Source: Paraspadella gotoi (lineage: Eukaryota; Chaetognatha). From it: a stretch of DNA of 64,000 bases. The stretch is from the NCBI GenBank assembly GCA_051294375.1, contig CM119269.1:3974302-4038301 (forward strand), in the 5' to 3' direction. Each line of letters begins with the position of its first letter. Positions within the stretch are counted from its first letter, which is position 1. The notes beneath the pieces were generated by a model. The model saw only the letters and a program-made list of their open reading frames with translations. It searched no databases and was not told the origin of the DNA. Positions 12,781 to 23,231 of the stretch are shown here, one piece after another. The translations under genes were made by a program, and so were the position numbers.

Positions 12781-12850
12781 GCCGTATCAGCACACTGAGC
12801 TAATGCTTCATCTCCGAACTCAATGGTACTGGGTTCTACCCCTGCTCGGA
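12781..12850 (+). repeat. tRNA-like SINE head candidate
   Basis: It has an A-box-like stretch (CACACTGAGCTAATGC, 12791-12806) and, about 30 bases on, a B-box-like GGGTTCTACCCC. That order and spacing fits a tRNA-derived pol III promoter. No intact cloverleaf could be folded by eye, so a SINE or tRNA pseudogene is more likely than a functional tRNA. Confidence 0.4.
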
Positions 12851-13173
12851 ACAGTCCTTGCAAAAATAGTGACGGGCCTGTTAAACCACCGGCGACCCTC
12901 TCCCCTCTCCGTCACTTCAGTTTAAATATAATATTATCAGATTGCTTTGGTTGGATAAAAGGAGTCAACAAAGAAAGTTTCTTAATTGTTTTTTTATAAA
13001 CCTAACTGGAATTTTAACATCTCGCTTTACTTTGTAACTGAAATCAATTATTTTATTTACTATTCTAAAACCCCCCAAAATTCATTAAATTCACACATTA
13101 TGTAACAAATATACATTCTTTTTATTTTTCATAAATATTTTAGCAATCTTAGCACAATCTCTCTTTTATCGAT

Positions 13174-16100
13174 TTATGATGTATGACCAAATTTCAAATT
13201 ATTAAGTTGAGCCTCAACTACTTCTATACAAGAGTGAAGAAAATCCAGACGTTGTAATAACCTATAATCAAATATATTATTTTGGATCAAATTGCAGAGT
13301 TCGTATTTCAGATTTGCATACCTTTCATCTTGAAGGTTCTCTCTCATAGATATTATCGTTATTTTCATAGCTTTGATGGGTTCAAACTGAAAAACAAGAT
13401 CATGAATTAATAATTTGTATATACATTTATACGTTTATAGAACATATATTACCTCTAATTCGGTATCAACATTTCCACCATAAGGTAAAACATCAGTTTC
13501 TTGTCGCGGTAAAGCTGTTCCTCCGGTTGCTGACTCAGGTTGTATGAAAGTCCCCACAGCACCCTGTACTTCACTCTCCAACCTCAGTTTTTTAAATTCA
13601 AGGGAGAGGCGTCTCATTTCTTGTTTTATATCGACAGAATGTCTATTTAAACTCGACACTTTATTTTTATTTATTTCGCCTAATAGTTCTAAGCGTTTCT
13701 GTGGCTCGGTAAGGTTTTTGGTAATCGAATCAGTGTCCTTTTCGTTTTTAAGAGTGTTATCTTTTTTTTCCTGTTCCACTTCTGTTAAAAAATATTCTTG
13801 TTTCTCAGAAGGTAAATCTTTTTCAAGGGAACTCATCAAATGAGTCTCAGATTGATCGCAAATTATTTGAGTAAGTCCTTGATCAATTCTTTCCCGCAAA
13901 AGTGCAGCTTCCTGTTCCACCGGCCCACGAGTCCCTCCATAATGAAACATTTCAAATCCATTTTCTCGTTCAAAAATTCGGACAGCTTCCTGTTCCTCTG
14001 CAGACTCCTTAATATTATCTATTTTTTTAATCAATTCATTTGTTTCAACTGATTCTGATCTCATCAAATTTGATTTCAGCTTGCTTACAGAAGGTACGTG
14101 ATTTTGTATTGATTCTTTAGCAATGACCTCCCATTCATCATGCGATATAGAACTATGAGGAAAAGTGCTATCCTCGTGCTCTAGTAAAAGTTTTGATATT
14201 TCATGTTCCAAAATTTCTATGCAGTCTAGTTTTGTTTGAATTCTCGATTCGCAAGTCTTATTTGAGAGCGCACAATCTTTACTATTTTTATCCAAATTCT
14301 TTTTATAATCAAGTATTTGTTCCTCAAGCAGTCTACTTTGACTATTAAGTAATTGTACTTCTTCATATAACTTTTCAAGGAATTCAATTTTTCCTACTAT
14401 TTTTTCCAGATTCTGCATAGTTTTGTCTGAAACCAAATTTTTTTTAATTTCTACATTAGGCAACACGTATTTTTGATGAGGAGACATATTCTGCGAATAC
14501 TTAGTTTCCAAATCTTTAATTTTTTTTATCAAATCATTAACTGAATCAGTCCTAATCCCTATTTCTTTCTTAACATCCATTATAATTGCCAGTCGACCTT
14601 CAATGTCCATTAAAGCTTCTAAAAAATTATTAGAGATAGTTTTTGTAGAATTTTTAAAACATGTTTCATTAATTTGTAAAATTTTTATGTTAGAGGTTCC
14701 GGTTAAATATTTTTCAAAATTGCTTACTCTGTAAAGTAAGCTATTTGATTGCTCCAGGGCTAATGTCATAGAAAGTTCCAAATCATCTAAAATTATTAAT
14801 TGACTAAAAATTTTTTCTAAATTGGTGAAAATTAATTGTTTGTTCTTATCAAAATTTTGTTCTTTATCTTTCTGTTTTATCTCACTTCTTTCAGGAATCA
14901 AAGATAGCTGAGCATTCAATTTTTCACACCTCGATATTTGGTGTTCAGTATCGATATCTAAAAATTCCAAAAGATCAAGATGTTTTTCCATGTTTGCCAA
15001 CTCTTTAAGAAAATCTTGCCAATCTTTAGGCGGAATCCTTTCACTCTTTTCTTTAAGTTGAGATGGCTGATTTAAATTATCCTTTCTTTCTTTATTTTCG
15101 TTTTTTTCACCTTTTTCCTTGACAACGTTTTTAATGACTTGGTCTAAATTTTCAGTTGTAATGTTAAACTGTTGATCGATATCTACCAGAGAATTTAATT
15201 TTTTTATTATTTCTGACAGCTTTGAAGTTACTTGCTTAATGAAGGTAGAATCCTGGCCAGAACTTTTGTCAGAAACTAATTCAAGGTTTTTTTGTTTCTG
15301 AGAAATTTTATTTTTAAAACTATCGACTTTTTTTAAACTTTGTAAAAGTTCTTCGGCATGAGCAATTTCATAATCTGTGTTTAATTTTAAAATGTTTGTA
15401 TCAACCAGTTTTTTTTCTATATTATTTAAATCTGTTAAAAGATCATTGCAATTGTTTACTGAATTCACAGCTTTAGTCTCGTATTTATCATGTTGAGGAA
15501 TAGATTTTTGTTTATCAATATAATTTTTGATATTTCCAGATCTCATAGTTAGTTCATTTGTAAATGAATCCAGTTGATCCAATCTTAAAGAAATTTTTGA
15601 AAGACTACACAATGTGTTTTGTAGACCCTCGCGAATTGTTTTAACTGATATTGTAGGATCTTCAACTAATTCAGTATTTTTTACCATTTTTTTTATATCA
15701 TTACTCAAGACATCTAGTTTCTTTATCAAAATGTCAACTTGATATGATGCATTAGTATATTTAGTTTCAATATCATTAAGGATTTCCAACTTCTGCTCCA
15801 TCTGTGCTAATGAATTAGTGAATTCTGTAAGTTGAGTTTTATCAGAAATTTTGTTTTCATCGATCTCTTTATGTTTTTTAGAACTAATTTGTCCAACAGC
15901 CTTAAGCATTGCCTCAACTTGGAATACTGCAATCCTATTACTTTTTTCTAATTCATCCATATATTTTATTTTGCTAAGAATTTTAATAAGCTCATTTTTT
16001 AGTTCATTCAAATTAGTTTTTTCATCTGAAGAATAAGTGGAAGTTGGATATTCTTGTATTTCCTCTTGTATTTTATTTAGTTTTTGTATATTTGATAACA

Positions 16101-19100
16101 TTATCTCGACTTGACATGATGCAAGATTTGTACTGATTTCTAAATTTTTCAGAGCATCAGTCTTGATGCATGAATTATCTCCAATCGATAGGATTTGTTC
16201 CTTTAAACTTTGTTGGTATATATTATTCACCTGAGAACATAGATTTTCTATTCTTTGAGCAGCAAGAATTGTACTTTGTTCAATATTTTCAAGAACATCT
16301 GTTGAATTTTCAATCTTATGAAGTAAATTTGTTACTTTAGTAAGTTCTTTCATGTCTAAGTTTGATACTTCATCCATCATAATTACTGTATCTTGTATAA
16401 TGTTTATTTGCGTCATCAATTCCATCTAAACAATGATAAAAAATGTTAATGTTTGTGAAAACAACGTGCTTCCTTGAGATAAATTACACAAATGATAAAT
16501 AATTTATAACTAAGTCAAAGTTTAGTTTTATTGATTTAATTATATACAAATTACCAGAAAAATTATTTTCAACTCAATTGATAAATATACACACAAAGAG
16601 AATTTCCTTATTTCATCTTGGAAACTGAATAGGTTGCCTAACATTTGATAAACTTTTGAATCCTTTAATATAAAATTCTTGGGAAAAAAATAATATATCT
16701 GAAAAATTTAACTCTTTGTTTAGTAACATGAGATTAACAACAGATTTGAGAACAATCATTTATCATATTACAATAAAAAATTTTTGGGAGTATTATTATT
16801 ATTAAGCCATACTTTAGCAATAAATATTAATTTACACAAAGAAATTCGATTTTATCCTTAAAAATTTTATTTTAAAGAAAAGGGTTTTCCTATACCTATT
16901 TTCTTTTCTTCCTTATTCTGGTATTTCCAATCAAAATTCGATAAAACTAGGCACATTTGAATAAAAAATTATCATTTTTATCTAAATAGAGTGACTGTGA
17001 GAGAATAAATAGTTTTAAGATTTAGCTTATAGAAAAGTGCATGGAAGCATTTAAAAACATAGTTTATTATTATAGAAAGTTTAAAAGTTGTTTTAATTTT
17101 TTATTTTTAATAGATTCAGATAGAGCTTTGAAAATAAGTTAAAGGTTATTATATTAACTTTTTAAATTTTTTTGTTTTATTAATAAAAATTTTTAAAAAA
17201 CCATTAAATTGAGTCAATGATGATGATGATGATGATCTTTTATTATATATTAATAAATATTGAAAAGCTTCAGTGTAACAACCCAATGAACTAATTAAAA
17301 ATGTTGCATTGAAAATCAGTTTAATAGTAAGTAAAAGGGAAAAAAAAATTTTTTGAGAGAACTAGATGTAATAAAAAGTATTCAATTTTGGCCCGCCTTA
17401 ATAAATATACATTATTTTTTACGGTCTTTAATTTAAATGCTACAATATTGACTGAAATTTTAAAAAACTTTGGCGACTTAATAATTTTCAAGGATGATAG
17501 TTAACGTAAAGTTAATTATACAAACAAAAAATTGAAGAAAAAGACAGACCAACAAAGTGAATTCAACAATTGTGACTGAAGAAATAAATAGAAGACACTG
17601 TAAAGAAAAAAGTCTTGTAATTTATCGTAAACTAGGGTTTTTTTACCTGATGCATTAAAGATAAGTTGTGCTGATGATTCATTTCATGTTCTTGTTGTTT
17701 TTCCTGCATAACCATTTCTTGCTCTTGTTCATGATAAAACTCATCTATCTGTTGTTGATCTTGTATAACTTCAATTTCTTCCATTAACCTAAGTTATTAA
17801 TTTAAATTATTGTCATGTTTTTGTGCAATAAATTATAAAGAATTAGTTCAGTAAAACAAACTTTCCTTATTTGTTTGATTAGTTCCCGTTGTCTTTCTTT
17901 TTCTTTTAAATGCAGAATTTCTTTCATGTTAATTTCTTCCTCAATTTCTTGCTCATGTTTTAACTGATCTTGAACCATCTCCTTCATTTGTAGAATCTGC
18001 AGGATAAATAAAATAAGGATTAGGATTAACTATGTAGCAAATAGTGAAAAATAAGAGGGTGGGGAAGAAAGGGAAGAAAGAAAAAGAGTATATTTAAACT
18101 GTTTATACTATTCGTATAAAGGGCGAGGGGGCTAGCTCATTTGAGCTTCTTTCTGTTACTTTCTTTTCTTTAATGTAATTTCCTTTCACCACTACTTTTT
18201 TATTTTCATTAATTTATTATTGTTACATTTGTTTACATTTTACAAATTTCAATTGGCACTTTTTTCTTTGATGCCCCCTTGCTGCGGCTCCTGAAGCAGC
18301 GAACTAAAGCACACGCACAAAGCTTGTCTCTTTTGCTGCTTCCATCGTCGCCTTATGCGTCACTCCTTTCGTCGTCGCTCTCACGTCGCAACTGCTTCCT
18401 CCATCGTTCAAATTATTGTCATCGTTTCTGTCGATCTCGATCCCGACCGATGAGTCAGCCAGCAAGCGAGAATTTTTTTGTTGTAAAAGTAGTGTAGGGA
18501 AAGACAACCCTAATACTAATACATCCAGAGAGAGAGAGAGAGAGCAAGAGAGATTCGCTGCTCTGTCAGACGGCAAGGGGGCATCGAAGAGCATTTCGCC
18601 CAAAATGGTTTAATTTTAAATTTTAAATTAATTAATTTTAAATTTTAGTTTAAATTAATTAACACTGATGAAGGTCTGAAATTTAAGACCGAATCATGTA
18701 TGTGATTTTTCATTAAAAATTTTTTGTCAAAACAAAGAAAACTTTTCTTATCTCAAACTATTTATACTATAAATATGTACTTCCAAAAATATTTTTAACT
18801 GTAGAATGAGATTAAACAATTAGTTCTAATCAAACTGCGTGGAGAAAACCGAGCAGTTGTTTTGATGCATCAAAAAAGCATTATATTAAAGAATTTCAAA
18901 AAGATTAATACGTCGTCTAAAAGCTAAGAGAGAATATTATACAAATATTTATTCAAATTTTAAAAATCATTAAGAGTTTTAGAGTAATGATTTTTTAAAT
19001 TTCGTCTCGGTATATGGTCCCACCCCTGTATATATAGGTCCTTATGACTTTTATTCAGAATAACTAGCTTTTCTAAGTTTGATCAAGCACTATTATTTAT

Positions 19101-21191
19101 AAAAAAATTATATTGGCATATAAAAAAAATTAAAAAAATATAAACATTTTGAGCTAGGTATGATTAGAAGGCAGCTGAGGAAAAGAACCAAATAAATAAA
19201 ACTTTTTAAATTGGAAGATGACTATGTCACTCTAATCCTTAACCCTAATCCCTGAATTTTTAAGACTAACTCTAATCTTTGAACTTTTAAGAGTAACTCT
19301 AATCCCTAACCCTATTTCAGAATATCTCTTAAGTTTATTTTAACCATATGAAATGTGTTGCCTCAATAGGATTTTCTTATGATTTCATAATCAATAACTC
19401 GTCAATAAATAAATAAGTTAGTAAAATATTTTTACCTGGCACATCATCTCAGCTTGATGATTTAATTGAACTTCATGTTCTGCCTCAAGCTGTTGCATTT
19501 TTTCTTCAAAAATTTTATCATCATCAATTTGTAAAGGAAGGTTTTCTTTCATAAATAAAATTTTTTTTTCTAATTGTTTCTGTTGCATTATTCTTTTATT
19601 GCTTTCCTGTTGTAGTTCAGTGACTTTTTCGATAACCTGAAAGAAAACATAGAAAGCATTTAAAATTATTTAAATTAAAAATTCTCCATAAAATTTAATA
19701 ACGAGATCCAGTCTTCCACTAAACCAAGCCCCATTCAATGGGGTGAGTCAGATATGTAGAGTGAGTACAATTTTGTTTTTAGCAATTACTGGTACTTTTT
19801 AAGAAGATTTCTTGAATTTTAACCCGTATATACTAAAATACTTTCTTACCTTAGTATCATTTTTGATTAATTGCTGTTTTAATACTTCAACTTCAGCCAA
19901 CATAGCAATTTGGGTTTCCATCTGAAATTTGAATAAAGTTTAGCCATTACCTATAAATTATTAGTAAATTAGACGTGTTTAGGATAGAAGCAGAAAATTT
20001 GAAAACCTGTTATTTGTTTACAAAGAACAATTTTTGTGTTTTATGTTTTATACTTAAAAAATTGTTAACATATTGTTTATAAAAAAAAATTCCCAATATT
20101 TCTGCTTCTGTGAGTATATTAGTATAAAAATCATTGTTAAATTTGAATTAAAAAATTAAAATTTATTATTTTTTATATGCAAATAAAAATTATTTCTTAA
20201 TATTATATTAATTCTTAGTTAATAATTAATAAGTTACCTGTAAAGCATTATCTTTTTCAACTCTTAGAAATCTGCTTTTTATTTTTCGGTGATAATAAAT
20301 ATTTGTATCTTGAAGATGAAATATATCATTCATAATCTCAACCTCTTTGATTATTTGATCTTGTTGCACTGTTAAAAGAAGTTTTGTTTAAAAAAAATTT
20401 AAATATTGAAAAAAATTTTTTTAAGAATAAATAGATTTTTAATTTTACTTTAAAGAATGACTAATTGAATCATAATTACCTTCGTGATATAAGAGTTGAA
20501 ATTCAAAATGATTAAACTGTTCAGTCTTTACTTCATCTAACATTTGAAATAGATTGGTAAACGCCTCTTTATGTTCTTTAATTTGTTTTGAAATAAGATT
20601 TTGCTTGTTGTATTCTTCTGTTAAATAATTTTGCAACCATTTTGTAAAACTAATCAGTTCCTGATTAATGACTTCAAGAGTTGAAAAAATTTCTTGTAGA
20701 CTTTTGATGTTAGTGATTAATGATAATTGCTGTTGGAGAAGTTTATCAAACCGAGTATTAAATTTGGAAATTTCTGAAGATTCATTATTCACAGATATGG
20801 TTGGTATCATACTTTTTTTCCATCCAATAAATTCTGTTTGACTATCTAAATAGGTTTTTCTATGATTAATAATAAAAGCATGAAACCTCAGCAGATTTTT
20901 AAAAGCATTCTTATCTAGTAAGGTTGAATCATATTCATTTAAAGCTAAATGGAGAGCATTATTTTCTTTTTTTAGTAAAATGAATTGAGAAATATTCGTA
21001 TTTCGTAAATCAATTAACTTTGTCAAAGCATCAAAAGAAAAAATAGGATCAGGAAATATAGTATGCAAATTCTCGAGTTCATTCATTAAAAGTATATGAA
21101 AGTTTAAGAACAGTTTAAATTCATTTTTTAAAAAGTGTATTAAAGTCTCTACTGTTAAATTCTCATACTGCTTTTCATGTTTTGTATCCAT
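13174..21191 (-). CDS. Large repeat-containing coiled-coil protein, 5' partial
   Basis: Minus-strand exons: 21191-20480, 20368-20238, 19921-19850, 19636-19436, 17996-17862, about 17788-17647, 16425-13453, 13386-13174 (stop TAA). All have AG/GT borders. Phases agree except between the exon ending 17862 and the one starting 17788, which is one base out (sequence error or a missed splice site). Exons 4-6 encode Q/E/H-rich coiled coil with a FEEK...EH...L-HQ-E-MM-Q motif. The 2973-base exon encodes about a dozen degenerate helical units of 55-70 residues, for example LAQMEQKLEILNDIETKYTN and LANMEKHLDLLEFLDIDTEH, separated by polar linkers. The last exon ends on another unit. No membrane segment is seen. 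The layout suggests a cytoskeletal or filament-like protein; I do not recognise the family. The upstream end meets retroelement sequence across the N run. Confidence 0.8.
18266..18589. mobile_element. MITE-like element with terminal inverted repeats in intron
   Basis: Left end CTTTGATGCCCCCTTGC (18266-18282) matches the reverse complement of the right end (18573-18589) at 16 of 17 positions. A second matching block AGCAGCGAA lies about 10 bases inside each arm (18295-18303 and 18554-18562). The 324-bp element sits in the intron 17997-19435, is GC-richer than its surroundings and has no transposase frame. A clear target-site duplication was not found. Confidence 0.65.
19228..19312. repeat. Degenerate telomere-like (CCCTAA) stretch
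   Basis: Repeated variants of CTAATCCCTAACCCTAA (for example CCTTAACCCTAATCCC and CTAATCCCTAACCC) inside an intron. Similar sequence in the opposite orientation is at 30362 and 32795. Confidence 0.55.
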
Positions 21192-21214
21192 CTGGAAAAA
21201 CTTTTTCATTTCAT

Positions 21215-21224
21215 NNNNNNNNNN
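21215..21224. other. 10-N assembly gap
   Basis: Ten Ns separate the coiled-coil gene from the retroelement. Sequence on the two sides is unrelated, so the join may be a scaffold link rather than a real insertion junction. Confidence 0.95.
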
Positions 21225-22604
21225 CGTGTCGAAATGTGTTCTCGCCACGGAAAATGATTGGCAAATCGTGATAGCACTTTTTTGTTTTTCTTACGTGTGC
21301 TAGTGTTTGTTTGCACCGTGCAGTCATTAACAATTCCCCTCGGATCACGGCGACCAAGCCTCTTTTTATGAAGGCCGTCGATGTGGGGTTTCTGTGAGCG
21401 ATTTCAGCTGCTTTCCTTGCCTCTGCGACCTTAAGATCACAGATTTCCCTGCGGAGAGCCTTGGTGAGGGAACCCAGGTTCTCCTGATTTTCCTGGGCCA
21501 GTTTTGATCCTCTTTCTCTTAAGGCGAGAATAAGTTTGTCGTCCTTTGTTAGGTCTTTGGTTATCTGCTCAGTGAAATAAAAATGTGCAGAACTTGTGGC
21601 CTCAACTTCGATGCCGCAGTCTGGTATTTCCTCTTGCTTGTTGGTGAGACGCAAGGTGAATAATACCTTTTGATCTGCTTCACAGATCGGGGCACATCGT
21701 TCGTAATTGTCCATTGTTTTCGAACGGACGAAGTTGCTGAGGCAGTCTTTCCAGCATGATGTATGAGTCTTCTTTAGCGCCATGCTTTCGCTGCAAGGCG
21801 TCTTGCCGTCTCTGAGCATGCAATCCTCCAAAGCTGCTTCTTTGTCTCTTTTGGTGAGAGATCTTATAATTCCGTCTGTGCTCTTCATGATTGGTCCTGT
21901 GTAAGCCTGATGTGCTCGGCATGATGGTTCCTGCCAGGCAAGGACGCCGCCTGGGTAGTGGCATCTTTGGGCAGCTTTGCTGCATTCAGTTTGCCTTGGC
22001 AGGTTGGTGAGATCATCCAGTTTCACCTTTTGCTCGTAAAGGGTGACATTGACCAGCAGCGTCGCCCTCTCGCCATCATAGGTATAGTCGTGGAAGATGA
22101 GTTTTTCGCCGGTGCAGTATCCATCGGCGTCCGTCGTCCCAATGTCAATTTTGACTTGGTGATGGCCGACTTTGCCGCCTGATAGTGACAATGGCATCAT
22201 CAGTCCTGTTCCATCTGCTGTTCTGACTGGGATGTTGCTGAGCCTCACTTTTTCGCCTTTGTGGAGCGCCAGGCATTGGGTTCTGGTGAGGGAGTAATGG
22301 TCCACCGTCTTCAATTTGGATATTGGATGGACCACCATCCACACAAGCTGCCTTCGGCCATGATGGTTAGGTCACAGCCCTTGGCGTCATGCTCGTCCTT
22401 GTCCGGGATAAAGACCAATTCGCCACGTACAATCTTCTCGGAGATTTGTTTTGGCGAGTCACAGTGATGAGGATCTAGTAGTGTGGTGGAGTGGTTTGTT
22501 GTTTGATTGCAATTGAAGACATGAACGACTTCAAGTGCATCGCCGATGATTGTGCCGATCATGAAGGCCATGATTAGTTTCGTGGGCTTGAAAACCTTTT
22601 CCAT
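21225..22604 (-). CDS. Envelope-like glycoprotein of retroelement, frame broken, 3' cut by gap
   Basis: The start codon at 22604 follows the pol region in element orientation. The first 97 codons begin with a positively charged stretch and a hydrophobic segment (KLIMAFMIGTIIGD) like a signal peptide, then N-glycosylation sequons (NQT, NHS) and paired cysteines. The frame is interrupted near 22345 and continues in another frame as about 370 cysteine-rich residues until the N run. A motif near the end (CYHDLPI followed by a short polar stretch) resembles cysteine-rich envelope-like proteins found beside pol in invertebrate LTR elements; I recall this family only generally. No furin-type site or C-terminal membrane anchor is visible in what remains. 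It would act as a surface glycoprotein if intact. Confidence 0.6.
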
Positions 22605-22630
22605 CTTTCTTGACGATCTTTTTGAGACTT

Positions 22631-22803
22631 AGTCTTAAAAAAGACTGTTTTGGTTGAGTTTCGATCTTTCTAGAATATTTAGTCTTGAAAAAGACTGTTT
22701 TGGTTGAGTTTCGATCTTTCTAGAATATTTAGTCTTGAAAAAGACTGTTTTGGTTGAGTTTGGATCTTTCTAGAGTATTTAGTCTTGAAAAAGACTGTTT
22801 TGG
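22631..22803. repeat. 50-bp tandem repeat with internal hairpin, between pol and env
   Basis: Three full 50-base copies (22631-22680, 22681-22730, 22731-22780) plus 23 bases of a fourth, with few mismatches. Each starts with AGTCTT-GAAA-AAGACT (AAAA loop in copy 1), a perfect 6-bp stem and 4-base loop. In element orientation the array precedes the envelope-like start codon at 22604. Confidence 0.95.
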
Positions 22804-23231
22804 TTTTATATATTGGCAAGATAACTTGGGCCGGGTGAGGCGAGGTGAGTTGTCTCGGACTTGGTATGGTTTATCTCTCCTTTCCGAGTTCCTTTTATTC
22901 CGTTTCTTCGATCCCGGCGGGAAAGAGGAGGAGGAGGAGGAGGAGCTCGGCGGCTTCGTCGATGCCTTTTCTTTTCTCGGTGGCTTCGTCGTCGTTGTCA
23001 TCGTTGTTTCCACCGCAGCTGGTTCTGTTGTTATTTTTGTCTCGCGTTTGGCTTGTTATCTTGACGCTGGCGTCGTTTTTGATGTCGTTGGTGTTATTCC
23101 ACAGCTGTGCCTCTTTTCTTTTGTTTTTTTTTTTTTTTTGTTTTTGTTCTTTTTTTTTTTTTTTCTACGTCTCTTCTTTGTTTAGCTACGTCTTTGTCTA
23201 TGTCTTGTATTTGAGGTCCCGGGTTTGTCTT
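22729..23231 (-). other. Pol-env spacer with S/T/P-rich open frame
   Basis: Between the pol stop (23232) and the env-like gene lie two A-rich tracts on the element strand (23122-23164) and a 95-codon open frame (23013-22729). Its product is rich in S, T, K and P (TTTTKPPRKEKASTKPP). It could be a small accessory frame or simply low-complexity spacer; its 3' end runs into the 50-bp repeats. Confidence 0.35.

Larger units (their letters stand above)
9372..13173. other. Intergenic region between two minus-strand genes
   Basis: No supported gene. The stretch holds promoter-like sequence at 10.39-10.55 kb, an interspersed element at 11231, a (GA)n run at 11.7 kb, a GC-rich island at 11.99-12.25 kb and a tRNA-like element at 12.78 kb. 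The remainder is AT-rich. Confidence 0.6.
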
